Shown in pieces: positions 34,150 through 46,486 of a stretch of DNA of 64,000 nucleotides. The position numbers and the translations under genes were made by a program. Below the pieces are notes generated by a model. The model searched no databases, was not told where the DNA came from, and saw nothing but the letters and a program-made list of their open reading frames with translations. Numbering within the stretch: the first letter of the stretch is position 1; each line of letters begins with the position of its first letter. The stretch is from [Phialemoniopsis] sp. UDSM-2020 (lineage: Eukaryota > Ascomycota > Sordariomycetes > Thyridiales > Thyridiaceae), in assembly GCA_018873225.1 (NCBI GenBank), contig JAEILZ010000003.1, forward strand, positions 1-64,000, in the 5' to 3' direction.

Positions 34150-35268
34150 ATGCCGACCGAGGCTCATGGTATCAAGTTGGAAGACGTCCACACCAAAATC
34201 AAGCTTCTGATCAATGGCTTAGTCAACATCGAGGACAGGACTGGCGAGTTCCTTTTCAAGCTAGAGGATGGCCGCATTATCGACACTAAAGGATGGAAGG
34301 GTTGGGACTGGACCCAGGGTGTTGGCCTCTATGGCATCTGGCAATACTACCAGATGACCGGGGAGGAAAGGTATCTCAAGATCATCGAAGATTGGTTCCA
34401 GCACCAATTTGCAGCAGGAGGAACCACCAAAAATATCAACACTGTATCCGTTTTCTTGACTCTTGCGTATGTCTACGAGAAGACTGGCAACTCCACCTAT
34501 GTTCCCTATCTCGATAGCTGGGCTGAATGGGCCTACCACGACGCCAGCCGGACAAAGTATGGAGGTCTGGAACACACGACTTATCTCGGTCCGAACCCAG
34601 GGGAACTTTGGGACGACACTCTCATGATGACTGTCATGCCGCTCGCAAAGATTGGAAAAGTGCTGAATCGACCGCATTACATCGAGGAGGCAAAGCGCCA
34701 GTTCTTGGTGCACATCAAGTACCTCTTTGACACCAGGACCGGCCTGTTTTTCCACGGTTGGACATTCAAGGATGGCGGACACAATTTCGCCCGCGCTCGA
34801 TGGGCAAGAGGAAACAGTTGGTTGACTATTGTGATTCCCGAGTTTATCGAACTCTTGGAGCTGCGTCAGGACGATCCGCTGTTCATTCATCTTCGAGATA
34901 CCCTGCTTGCCCAATGTGAGTCGCTGTCTAGCATGCAGCTGGAGTCCGGGCTGTGGCGTACTCTTTTGGATGAGCCTGAAGAAGAAGGATCGTATCCCGA
35001 GGCGAGCGCATCAGCCGGCTTCGCCTTTGGCATCCTCAAATCGCAGAGGAAACGGTACCTCGGCAAGGAGTACCAAGAAGTGGCATTGAGGGCTATCCGC
35101 GCCGTGATGTCGAACGTTGACAACAACGGTGAACTTCAGAATACATCATTTGGCACGGGAATGGGCCACACCTTGCAGCATTACAAGGATATTCCAGTGA
35201 CCAGTATGCCATATGGGCAAGCAATGGCAATCATGGCCCTGGTGGAGTTCCTGAGAGTATTTATCTGA
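34150..35268 (+). CDS. GH105/GH88 unsaturated glycuronyl hydrolase
   Basis: Intronless, 372 residues. An alpha/alpha-barrel protein of the YteR/RhiN type: GWDWTQGVGLYGIWQYYQMTG near the start, the WDDTLMM segment with the catalytic aspartate (Asp155 or Asp156), the ARWARGNSWLTI helix, and GTGMGHTLQHYKD near the end. Family members hydrate and release unsaturated galacturonic acid from rhamnogalacturonan disaccharides made by lyases. No signal peptide is visible, so it likely acts in the cytosol on imported oligosaccharides. It fits a plant-associated or saprotrophic lifestyle and has no obvious functional tie to its neighbours. Confidence 0.88.
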   Translation: MPTEAHGIKLEDVHTKIKLLINGLVNIEDRTGEFLFKLEDGRIIDTKGWKGWDWTQGVGLYGIWQYYQMTGEERYLKIIEDWFQHQFAAGGTTKNINTVSVFLTLAYVYEKTGNSTYVPYLDSWAEWAYHDASRTKYGGLEHTTYLGPNPGELWDDTLMMTVMPLAKIGKVLNRPHYIEEAKRQFLVHIKYLFDTRTGLFFHGWTFKDGGHNFARARWARGNSWLTIVIPEFIELLELRQDDPLFIHLRDTLLAQCESLSSMQLESGLWRTLLDEPEEEGSYPEASASAGFAFGILKSQRKRYLGKEYQEVALRAIRAVMSNVDNNGELQNTSFGTGMGHTLQHYKDIPVTSMPYGQAMAIMALVEFLRVFI

Positions 35269-35934
35269 GTGCCTCTGGAAGTCTTACCTCGCCTCGAACA
35301 CCTATTCCTTACATATATTGGATAGATAACTAGTTAATGCATGACCTCGGCATGCGGCATTTGTCGTTCTTGCTCTGGGCAAGGGTTCCCTGCATGTCAG
35401 CTCGCTTCGGAAGCCGAACCGTGTCGCGCGACACATCAGTGCCGTTTGTGGTCCCCGGCAATAAACAACACGCATAAGCTTCTGTCCCTGATAGGCAGGT
35501 GCCTCACTGATATATTAAGTCCGCATCACACAAGTGCCTAGCGTGTTCTTGGTGTGCACTGCCGTCAGCAGCCGGGTCGCCGGAGCGCGCCGCATTGGCC
35601 TCATACTGCCTAGGCGCCCAATCATTTCCTCAGCTCTGCTCGTCGATGTCTCTTTCCTGTGCGTCAGTCTGCATGGGTAGGCATATTCCCTGTTGTTGGA
35701 TCAAGATAGAGTCTTATTCCTATTAAGGCATGTCGATATTGACCCCTGACAACCCCGCTCCGCTGTGATAACGGTGCCCGAATCTGAACGTGACGTGCTC
35801 CTGCCCGTACGCCCGCCGCCTTGGCTGCGCCCTAAAAACCTGGGGTTCGTCCTTGGCAAACTCTTGTCTTCTTTTGATCTAGGCACACAGACGCCAAGAC
35901 TATCGTATCGACAATACACTCCAGGGCCCGCATC
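35269..35934. other. Intergenic
   Basis: About 0.67 kb between the GH105 gene and the carboxypeptidase gene. No gene or repeat is supported. Confidence 0.4.
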
Positions 35935-37619
35935 ATGATGAGGTACCCAAGCCTCCTGGCAGCTGCTAGTCTGCTGCTCTCGGCCGCAGCCCTACCCCAG
36001 GGTAGAACATTCAGGGAGACCCGACGATACACGACAGTCTCTGACGATATCGAATATAATGTCTTTGAACATGCCGGCACATCGACAGCAATGTCCTATG
36101 TCAAGAACTCCGGGATCTGTGAGACGACTCCTGGAGTCAATCAATACTCGGGATATCTCTCTGTTGGTGAGTGCCGTCCGCGACGTTTAGAATATGAGAA
36201 CTCTTACTCAAGCATCATTGTGTGTTTTCAGGGGAGAACATGAACATGTGGTTCTGGTTCTTCGAGTCCCGCAAAGCTGCACCGACCGCTCCGCTGGCCC
36301 TATGGCTCAACGGTGGTCCTGGTTGCAGCTCCATGATCGGCTTGTTCCAGGAACACGGACCTTGTCGCTTTGTGAACGGCGAGACCGAGCCATCTCTCAA
36401 CCCCTACTCTTGGAACGAATATGCCAACATGCTCTACGTGGACGAGCCTATTGGCACTGGTTTCAGCTATGGAGACGACGAAGCAACATCCACGGTTACG
36501 GCTGCACCATTCGTGTGGAAACTCCTTCAGGCTTTCTACGACGCCTTTCCGGAATACGAAAACCGGGATTTCGCTCTCTTCACTGAGTCTTACGGTGGCC
36601 ACTATGGTCCTGCGTTTGCAGACTACTTCCAGGAGCAGAACGACAAGATCGCGGCAGGCTCTGTGCAAGGAGAGAAGATCAACCTCATCGCCCTAGGTAT
36701 CAACAACGGCTGGATCGACCCATCGATCTCGTACAAGTCCTACGTCGAGTTTGCATTCAAAAACGAATACAAGCAACTGATTTCCGCGTCACAGTACAAG
36801 TGCTATATGAATGCATACAAGACCAAGTGTGCTCCCGCTCTGCTCACCTGCACGGGCACCTCGGGCATGGATGCAGCTTGCCTGAGCTCAGATGAGCTCT
36901 GTGCAAAGCTCATCGAAACTCCCATCGAAGACTCCAAAGACTTCGGTATCTACGACGTCAGGGCACCCCGCAAGGATCCCAACCCTCCAGAGACATACGT
37001 AGAGTATCTCCAGGATCCAGCAGTGATGAAGGCAATTGGCGCCAAATCGAACTACTCGGAATGTGCTGATCCGCCTGGAGATAAGATCATCAACACTGGG
37101 GATGGTAATGATGCACCTACATACACTCTGTGCTTAACCGTTTTTGAGCTAATCCATTTTCACAGATGGGCGATCGTTTCTCGACACACTGTCCGATGTT
37201 GTTCGGTCGGGAATCAACGTCTTGCTGTGGGCCGGAGACGCAGGTACGTATCCATACTCACTGTTCTTTAACTATATTTAAACATTGATTCTAATGACCC
37301 TGTGTTTTCTCTACGCCAGACTGGATCTGCAATTGGATTGGCAATCTTGAAGTTGCAAATCTGATTGCCTACGCGGATACCGCTTCCTTCAATGCCGCAG
37401 CTGTCGCACCTTACACTGTCAATGGAACGGCGTACGGAGAGTTCAAACGAGCCGGGAATCTGAATTGGCTTCGCGTTTTTGAGGCAGGCCACGAAATACC
37501 GTTCTACCGTAAGTTTCTCGACCCTTCTCCTTGACTAATACTAATGACTTGCAGAGCCGGAGGTCTCTCTTCAAGCCTTTATCCAAATACTCGAAAAGCA
37601 ACCCTTGACGCCCACTTAG
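35935..37619 (+). CDS. Secreted serine carboxypeptidase, family S10
   Basis: Model: exons 35935-36166, 36232-37104, 37166-37243, 37320-37508 and 37555-37619, 478 residues. The N-terminus is a signal peptide (MMRYPSLLAAASLLLSAAALP). S10 signatures are LWLNGGPGCSSM (oxyanion region), FTESYGGHYGP with catalytic Ser197, GDADWICNWIGN with Asp395, and FEAGHEIPFY with His452. The triad is complete, so the enzyme should be active, removing C-terminal residues from peptides at acid pH, outside the cell or in the vacuole. The start could be the second of two adjacent ATGs. No link to the catabolic clusters is apparent. Confidence 0.9.
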
Positions 37620-37855
37620 AGAGGAGAAGATGGCTCGCACATTGATATGCCACTGGAATAGGTCTCTATTGTTATGTAAAGGAGAGAAAGTGATACAAGA
37701 CTAATAATACACAAAGATGATTGAAGGGGAAAATGGAGAGGTCAAAGAAGATGTGATAAAGAAAGTGAACACTCTATTCCGTCCTGTCGCGATGCCTTGG
37801 GCAAATAAGAGCCGTCTATAACGATACTGAAAGAAAAGCACAACGGGGTAGAAAG

Positions 37856-38510
37856 TCAGTACCAGGTCGGCGGTACCGGCCAGTGTCGCAGCATGCTAGC
37901 CACTGCTTGATTCCATTCATACTCGAAGCACTGGGCGAGCTGCTCGCTTTCTTCGACTTCTGGATAGCGCCCTCCCCACATCTCCGGCTTCGAGGCTTCG
38001 ACCGCGGCGTAGCTGGAGATCAAGTCACTGGAGCGATGTCAGCCACTGCTTCTACAGTAAATATCATCAGTCTTTGGCTTACTCGTCTTGGATCTTGATC
38101 AGGCACAGCCAAGCGAGATTCCAGCTCCGGTTGGAGTCGGGGTCGCTTCTCACTCGCAGCTGCGCGTCTCCGACAATATCGCCACAGAAGGGGTAGTTTC
38201 GGGTCAGGCCACGAAGCTCCGTGAGAAACTGGTGGCTCGTGACATAATAGTCCCAGGCTGCGGTCATTGGGCCTTGAAACTCCTGAGCATCCTCTTCATG
38301 TTGACATGCAGCCGCAGTTCGCTCGATTCTACAGAGTTCCGTCAGGGTGTTCACCCTGTGGCTTCGAAGTGACTCGATGAGCTGACGCATGGACCTCTAT
38401 CATCTCTCATTAGCTCATGATAACGATAATTATCTTCTTCGAAGAGCCAGTACCTGTGAAGCCCTTGGTTTCTTGCTCCCCTGTCCAGAGCTGCTCCGAG
38501 AAGAAGACAT
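37856..38510 (-). CDS. Hypothetical protein, 180 residues
   Basis: Model: exons 38510-38454, 38396-38083 and 38027-37856; both introns have strong GT-AG signals and keep phase. A Ser-rich N-terminus (MSSSRSSSGQG) is followed by a mostly helical, soluble-looking sequence containing HRVNTLTELCRIERTAAACQHEEDAQEF and an aromatic C-terminus (HWPVPPTWY). No signal peptide or membrane segment. I do not recognise the family. The consistent splice structure is the main evidence that it is real. Confidence 0.6.
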
Positions 38511-40274
38511 GATGATATGGTACTTGGTATTAATGAGTTTGATGAGATGAATGAGTGTTCGCGAGTTGAGTGTGAGTCTATAGGCTGCTCTTTCTGTTCT
38601 TCGTGCTCGATCGCTAGGAACAACAAGAAGATACGGAGCGCATCATGGATATATATAATGGAATCCCAATGACATATAGTAATAGTGGAAAATCACGAGT
38701 TGCAGAAGATTCCGGCAATCGTAGCAAGAGAGAGTCAGGATGTGCTCTTCAGGATTTGGCCCCAAAGCCGCAGCCTCCTCTAAACATCTCTTAGATCCGT
38801 GACTGAAAGGTGATCTAATTTCTCCGGTGGCTTCTCTCCCCCTTCAGACCGAGCTCCTACGGCAGTGAAGCATTCGCAACATAGTATACAACTATGTATA
38901 TGCTGGAATCGCCTGTCACTCGATCCGTGCGCACTAGGCAGGGCACAGCCTGTGTCGATTTCCGGCCCCATAGAAGCTATCGGCCCACTACGAGCAGCCA
39001 TTCAAGCCCAAGCCGGCTACCTGTGGAACAGGTCTTTTCCCAGACGAGCGAATTTTCCCCTACACAGCCATCATGATGATATAGGAGGTCTTCCGGGTCA
39101 TATTGTAAATGACAGTGGCGCAAGGAAGCCACCAGGGTATGACTGACATATCAGGCTCTAGACAACGATGTCCGTCCGGCTTAGGCCCGATATTCAAGCT
39201 CTAGGTGTGGTCCGTAGCTCCTATCGGGCAAGATTCTTTTGATGTCTGATTGGTCGCGGTGAGTGTTTCGGGGTCTGTTTGGTGAACTCTACTAGTGCAC
39301 GTCATACACTTGGATGAGGCGCAGTTGAAGGACTTGAGGTCCAGGCATCACGATTATCGCCCAGGTCGGTACCCGATCAAGGTACCTCTTATTTGCTTTA
39401 TCAACAAGACCTGTGCATCATCGATGAGAGGAAGGGGTGGACCCCAACGTTCCTTGCACATGGTTGGCGTTCTATCAAGGCTTGATGGGCTGATTGAATA
39501 GTACATGGACCCAGCTCAATTGTGGCCGTGCAACAGATGAGGTGCCTGAGTGATGGTTTGGTGAGATCGGAGATTTGGGTACTTCAAGACCATCAACTAT
39601 CGGGGATGCTGCTTATGATTGGTTTCGGCAAAAGCTGGGGAAACTCGTGTCCAAGCATACAAGCTATCTTGACTGGACGGTACGCAAGGACACGCATGTG
39701 CGTTACACCGGGAGAGGTGTAGGCTAAGCTCGGACTTGTGACAAGGAGAGGTGTCGTGTGCATACAGATGTTGTGCTTCATAAAATATGGCAGTGACTAA
39801 ATTACTGTCAGCAACGCTCAACTTGCATCTGATTCGCTTGCTTCCAAGAGCTGAAAGCAGGGTTCGGCCGCCAACGTGGAGTCAAGCTTCTGAAGCTGCG
39901 CCCCATCGCTTCAGTTCAGGAGTAAGTTGAAGGAAAATCGAAGAAAAAGTTGTGTCACATCATCAATACCGATACCTCAGTATATTATGATCCGGCTACT
40001 GATTGAGGTTGAACGTGACCTTTCCAGTCCGCTCGAAGAGATTTGGGGGCCAAAGGTGGGCGCTCAGCCTCCAGTCAGAGTGCGTGAGTGAGCGCTACAC
40101 TACCGGAACACACCAAATGTATTGTGATTTCATCAAGTACATGAATGGCTTCGCCACGACTATGACTAAGGGTCCTCTCGACCCCTCTATAGGACTGAAC
40201 GAGCTGTTCAGTATTTTACACGTTCAGGTAGAGGTGTGATTGAATAATCGTCTTTGGAAGGCGCAGTGCGAACA
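38511..40274. other. Gene-poor interval
   Basis: About 1.76 kb with only short open frames, none resembling a known family, between the 180-residue orphan and the 3' end of the large MFS gene. No repeat or RNA gene was recognised. Confidence 0.4.
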
Positions 40275-42308
40275 TCATCTCTCTGGGTCGAATTCCCGAG
40301 AGGAACCTCCGGGTTCCATGTCGCTGCCACCCTCGTGTTCATCGTCGTTCTCGCTATCATCATCGTCATCGTCGTCGCCGATCCAGTCATCACTTTCAAG
40401 GCCGTCGCCCTTGATACTCAGACTCCCCAGCCAACCAACAAGAGTGATTCCGGCAAACAGACCCCAGGCCAAGAGCTCGCCCTTTGGCTTGATATGAGTC
40501 GAGGCCGTAAACAAGGCGCCGGAAACAAAGGGTCCAACGCTGCGACCAGCTGCGGAGAGTGTTTGGGCCACGCCATTGAGGGTTGCCAGGGTCTTGTGTG
40601 AAGAGGCACAGTTTGTGATCTAATCTTGCATCAGTCACGCACGCAGCGAAGAGATATTGGGGCTGAAACTTACCAGTAGCATGACGCTCGACAATCCCCC
40701 AATGGCGCACATGTTCTTCAGGAAAAGAATGACTGATGCTTCCGCATAGAGCCACCATTCTCCCTTACCCAGACCAAAGAGAGGACGGCTATCGAGATAC
40801 CCAATCCAAGGAATGAGGGCCATGCTGGCAGTCAAACCCAGCAGTGACCATCGAAATGTGCCCAAATTCCCCAGTCTGGCTTTGATAGGTTGGAAGAGGA
40901 ATATTTGGAATATAATGGTCAGTAGCCCCGAAAAGGAAAGCAAGAGCCCGATGGTGTCAGGCCCCAAACCTCGACCCGTGGGAGGTTTAGCAGAAGAGAA
41001 GATCGGAAACAAGCTGTTATAACTAATATTGGACAGCTGGAAAATGAGATAGGTCAAGAGTACGACAATGGTCGTGCGATTGAGGAGCTCGCGTGCTGAC
41101 CAGTGGCCGTCCTCATCGTCCGTGTCGCTAATCTCTGACCCGGAATCGTCAAGTAGCCGGCTACGTTCTCCAGAGTTGTTATCCTCGACTGCGTCTGACG
41201 ACGACGAAGAAGAGTTCTCAACATCATCGGCACCACTCTGGTAATGCATGGGCCAGCGTGAGCTCCAGGAGCCTTTGCGACCCTGGGCTCCTTGACGAGC
41301 AGAGCGGAACAGCCTTTCAAACCAGCCGAGTCGTGATCGAGCTGCCTTCTTTGTCTCGTCATCCGCCGTTTCATCAAACCAAATGGCAAGGATGATCACT
41401 GCGGTACCCAGCAGTGCGGCGCTGCCAATGTTGGGTCCCAAGAAGGGGAAACGGACGTCGCCCTTTCGAACGAGAAGACCGCCGAGGGCGGGGCCCGTGA
41501 TGCCTCCGATGGAGTACATCACTGGCAGCCACGTAAAGGCCTTGCTTTGGTTGCTCCGGTCTGTGACTTCACCCAAGCATGTGGGAACAACAGCAGCGTT
41601 TCCGTTGAGCAGCCCCATTGCTATGTGCACGACAAGCACTTGCCAGTAGGTGGTACAGAAGCCAAAGAAGCCGAAGCAGAGCATGAGCAGCCCCGTACCA
41701 AGAATCATGGTAGGCTTACGTCCGAATAAATCAGAGAGAAACCCCCACAGTAGATTCGTGGTCAACTGGGCCAACGCAAACGCAGAGGCAAGAAGACCAA
41801 CGTAGAGGCCCGTCTGCGTAGCGGGTATTTCTTCGAATGAGCCAACCATGGTGGGTAGGTATGGTGATATTGAGTTCAGTGCCGTCTGTTCGCACAGACT
41901 CAGCCATGCGAGCAAGACCAACTGCTTGATGGGTAGCGGCGTCGCCTCATTGTCGTCTGTCTTGTCATCTTGCGGCTTGCGGCGCGAAGGGGAGTCGAGA
42001 GATCGACGCGCATGCTCTCCGGGGCTCGAATCGGAGGGAGGCTTTGGGGGCGGGGTAGGAAAGGTGTGGTATTTGTGGGTTGACTGTCGTCGCAAGCCCG
42101 GCGTCAAGCGGCGGCGGCTGGAGGAAGACCGCAGGTAGGATCTAAGATCGGGGATCGGAGCACCGGCATGAAATGAGCCGGCCGAAGAGGGTATTCGAGG
42201 ACGATTGGGACGGACAAGGCGGGCCTGGCGATTGCGTGTCAAATCGCCGGTCGAGGTGGCGGCGGTGGTGGTAGCAGCGGCGGCGCTCGCCACGTCGGTG
42301 CGAACCAT
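40275..42308 (-). CDS. Large MFS transporter (DHA/ZIF-like)
   Basis: Model: exons 42308-40674 and 40619-40275, 659 residues. A long basic, Ser/Pro-rich cytoplasmic N-terminus (about 125 residues) precedes an MFS core with motif A (GFLSDLFGRKP) and GITGPALGG. The central loop is long and acidic/Ser-rich (NSSSSSSDA). The tail ends with an Asp-rich run (DDDDDDDSENDD). The layout resembles fungal YCR023C-like and plant zinc-induced-facilitator-like carriers, proton antiporters for small molecules or chelators; the exact substrate is unknown. A CCCCGCAA box lies at 42454, about 150 bp upstream of the start. Confidence 0.85.
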
Positions 42309-45300
42309 GGCGGTCGCAACACCTGGCAGTATCAGTCACGTTGCGATCTCCGTTGATTCGATCGGCGAGTAGAGGAATGCAATGGCTAGCAATGTGCCGT
42401 TAAAGCCTTGAGGAGTTGTTCACGACACCTCCGTCGGCACAGACGCGGGGGAACCCCGCAAAGAAACGAGAAGACCGACTGTCCCGCAGGTGAGGTGACC
42501 GCAGAAAGTAGTCGCTCGAGACTTGTGATTTCCTGCTGGGATAGCGGTGCTCAATTGCAGATTATCGCGAGTGTTGCATGCCTCATCAAGGTGTGGTGTC
42601 TGAGTTTGCACGCGGGGAGGCCCGAATTGATCGCGCGTCAGCGGCCAAAAGTGCACGACGTCACCGACGAAGCTCTGGCCCCTTGGCGGCCTTGGCAGCC
42701 TTGTGAATTGGAAGCGTCGTGATTGGTCGCCGAATAGTTAGTTTGTGTGGGGCTGCTCCCGGGCTGCCACGGTCAGTCCCTCTCAGTGGCGTTTAGGCCC
42801 TTGGCGTGCTGAAGCTTGGCTCTTCTTAGGGGGTCCTGGCACGTGCCTCGCCCTGAAAGGCACCCGTCTTCAGCGTCCACGGGTGCCCCCCCAAAGTGGT
42901 GGCCCGAAGGGAGCGGGTCAGACCGCCAAAGAGCCACCTGCAGGCTTCCAAGGTTAACGATGTGATGAAAAAGAAGCACCTTTATTCAAGCATCAAATGC
43001 AATCTTGAGACTTCCCATCCATGTTGAAAGAATCAGTCTGAAATCCCGGAGCGTATACCGATAACGGGAACATCGTCTGGATATCGTCGTCTTGTTTTGG
43101 CCGCACATTGACCAAGTGAATTCCGCCTCGGCTCCGAAAAAGCTTGAGTGGCTCGAGACACGGCAGAGTTCAAAGTAAGCTCCCCGTCGGTCGTTTGCTT
43201 CAGCGCCAGAGGCATGAGCGATCTACTCGTTGCAGGGTTTCGCTCTCCCATAATTGCGGTCACAGCTCATCTTGACAGCATGCATGTGGGTGCTGATGAG
43301 CACACGTTCCCAACCAAGCCAACCTGCCAACACAGACAGGAGCGGATACTAACGGATTATGTCACTGACCATAATATCGGCGATGGTGATATGGATGGAT
43401 AGCGGTCCGCTTTTGATTTCTGGGTCGATAACATCATGGATCCAAGAGCTCGGAGGATACTCGGCGGCCCCGGCGCGGGCGCTCGGTAGGGGAAGCTCGG
43501 GCCAAGGCCGAACGGTGCTGGATGAAACCAGCCGGGTCTCTGGAGCGGCTGGTTGCCCTGGAATCAAGCACTAACAACAGTGTGCTCGTGTGATGCAGGG
43601 GCGCCGTTAGAGCACTAATAGGCAATAGTTCCTGACCGACAGGGCCGCCCTGGGCCGCAGCCACGTCAAGGTGCAGTAGTCCTGAGCCTAGGAGAATAAG
43701 AAATCCACAATGCCCACATGCCGTCGTACGACGGGTTGATAGCGATCAGGAACAGGGATAAGATGGGAAAAGTCTGGGTAGGCTCTCTGGGGGTGTCTTC
43801 AGCTCCTCAGCTGCCTGCTCCGGTGCGCCCAAGCATGCTCCACCGACTACTGCGAGCTATGAGCACTGAGCTCTGAGCTCAGCATCTCATCATGAATGTG
43901 GATATGAATTGGACCCCTCAAGAGTGGTCGCTCGAAAAACGATCAATGACATAATGACAAACGGAAGAGCAGCAAAGCTCCTGTCAGGGAGACCCTTTCC
44001 ATATTGCAAAAGCGTCATTGCAGCACCCATCTAAGACATCTCGGCACGATGATTGCCCTGCCAAGCATCAGAAAGGAATCCAAAAGGCTAGTTCGCGCAA
44101 AACAAAATCCTCGTGAGTAAGTCCCTCGGACCAGACATTCACACACACACTGCCACCCCCGCACAGCCGCAGCAGCGGCAATGCTCGGCTGCGTGCTCGG
44201 CTGCACTTTTCTGCTGCGATCTCGAGCTCCCTACAGCCTCTAGGTACACAGCATTACCTAACCTAAACCAAACGGCGAGGATGGGAAGAGGAGAGCGAGC
44301 GGAGAGAATGCGCAGCAAGGTGCATGTCATGTGGGTCGCCCGCGATGATCTTCGCAAGGTAAACCGCATTTACAGAGTTAGCTCAAGGATCCCCATAATT
44401 CAACCTACTCAGCAACGTCATATGTGCCCATTCCATCGCTGGCGGGATGGGGGAAAATGTGGTCTGAGGAAATCCCATCTGCGCCGAACACGAGAAATCA
44501 TTCCTCACGCCCAAGAGGGGATTGGGAGGTCTCGAGGTGAGGAGCTACATTGATCGCGGGGAAAGGAATGCATCGGGGACGAGACGAAGTAGATGCGCGC
44601 CCACCCTTGTACATGCGCTCGTCGTTTCTTCACCTTTGATGAGCAAGCTGCAGCGATGATCCTCCACAATCACCACAGACAGGCCAGTCAGTACCTGGGC
44701 CAAAGAGGTCAGACTAGGCCCCGCGCGACAGATGTCACCGACAATCAATCATCCGATTGAGCAAATCATACATAGCAAGCTGACCCAATTGATGGTCACG
44801 CAGCCAACACCGCGACGCTGATCACCAGAAGGAATACGATGGAAGCTGCAACAACCTCATTGCCTGCGATCGGATTTAGAACGGGCGACATCTGGTGAAC
44901 TATCACTTGCGGTGTGCTATCACTCATTGACATAATCCCGACCCCGGATGAAGGGAGTCTGTCCAGTCCACACGCATTGTCCATGGCGAATCCGTTCACC
45001 ATGATTTTTCAGGTCCTTTTGGTCTTGTCTCGGCACTACTTGAGCCTAGCTCATGGTCTGGTCTGCCCACGTTGAAATAAAAATAAAAATAAAAATAATA
45101 ATAGAAACAGGGACTAGTCGCTGCCCAAACCCGCGGAGTGGGTGGCAGTGATGAGGTGTATGATGCCTAGCAGCCATCTTTTTCCCTTAGGCCTACTGGT
45201 GACGGCCATGGCGAGGTGGAATACTAAAGATGCTCGAGAGGCAAGCCAAAGCAAATACGAGGAGATCGTCTCGCACTTGGGTGTCTTAGCGTCGTGTGCT

Positions 45301-46486
45301 CAAAGCCAATTTGATGGCACAGCGACATCAATATGCTCGTGCAGGAAACCCGCGCAAGCGTCCGTCTTCTGCTAACACTAATGCAGTCCTTGCCTTTGCT
45401 TCTTCAGGCCGTGGTGGTACACAGCAGCTCGCTTGTGCTGTGAGATGGGATGGAGACCAGAGGCAAAAAGCATCAAAGCATCCTGACAGGGCAGCCAATG
45501 ACGGAGACGAGGGGAAGCCAATTTGTGGGGGAGCAGGGATTGCCAGTCAGCCTGCTGACCCAACAACGTCGTTGATCCCGTCTTCCCCACATCCTACGAT
45601 GACAGAAGACCAGGTCAACACGGTCCCGCACCGACTCTTCCGGGACCTTCAGCCCGGCATTTTGCTGCCGGGGGAGGTGCTGGAGGGTGACTTGAGTTCA
45701 GGGCCCTGGACCCTACATTCCTGGAAGGCCAAGATGTAGCTTCGATGCCCTGATCGAACCTCTGGAAACTCGTTTAGAGGTGAGACACTGAGCGGCCCAT
45801 GAGTTGGACCTTGGACCCCTGTCTTTCACTGCCATCGCACCAGCTAACCCACTCTTTAGTGCCCACGTACCTAGGCGATGCGAGACTTCCTTAGTCTTCA
45901 CTGTCATCCACTATGCCTAGCTTGGCGGACATCATCGTCGACTCAAGCCTTTTCGCCTCTGCCAAGGCCCATGGGCAGGTTGCATCCGCCTCAGCCGCGT
46001 TAACATCGTCGCACACAAGAGCTACTGCCGTCTGTTAGCCGTCTCCCAGTCTGCCGGGGCCTGACTGCCAGTGCCCAAGTCGTTGACATCCCAATGCCTC
46101 CTCACCTCGTTCTCGTGCGATGTTTTCTGTGGACCCACCAGCTCTGCTCGAAGAGGGTCCCCCTCCACACGATCGAAGATCTCGCCGAGCTCTTCTGATG
46201 CTGCCTGGACTTTGACGTCACGTTAGGCTGTTCCGCTTCAAGCCGTCTAAGTTCAAGCTCGCATCGTGTGAATTGCTTTTACGGTTGGCCTAGCACCACC
46301 CCAAGTCAGGTCTGGATGCTCCTCCATCTTCGTCTATATAACATGAGCATCCCTCCTCCTTCGTAACCAGTCTTTTCTTAGAAGTCATCCTCAGAGACAT
46401 CACCGGAAGCAAAAGGGAACACAACATCCCTATCAAGGCACTCCATTACAAACATTTTGTTTTCACACAACCATACAAACGGCACA
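42309..46486. other. 4.2-kb stretch without a supportable gene
   Basis: Several open frames of 60-150 codons occur on both strands (for example 44113-44553 and 45296-45739), but none has a recognisable domain or a persuasive exon pattern. It contains an AAAAT microsatellite at 45075-45102. The last 500 bp should be the promoter and leader of the secreted protein at 46487. A long upstream region is common before strongly regulated secreted genes, and an unspliced or noncoding RNA cannot be excluded. Confidence 0.4.
45075..45102. repeat. AAAAT microsatellite
   Basis: Short run of AAAAT units passing into AAT units. Simple repeat without coding context. Confidence 0.8.

Noticed and set aside
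44113..44553. 146-codon open frame (+)
   Set aside because: No domain, atypical composition, and overlapping open frames on the other strand.
45296..45739. 147-codon open frame (+)
   Set aside because: No recognisable family, signal peptide or exon partner.
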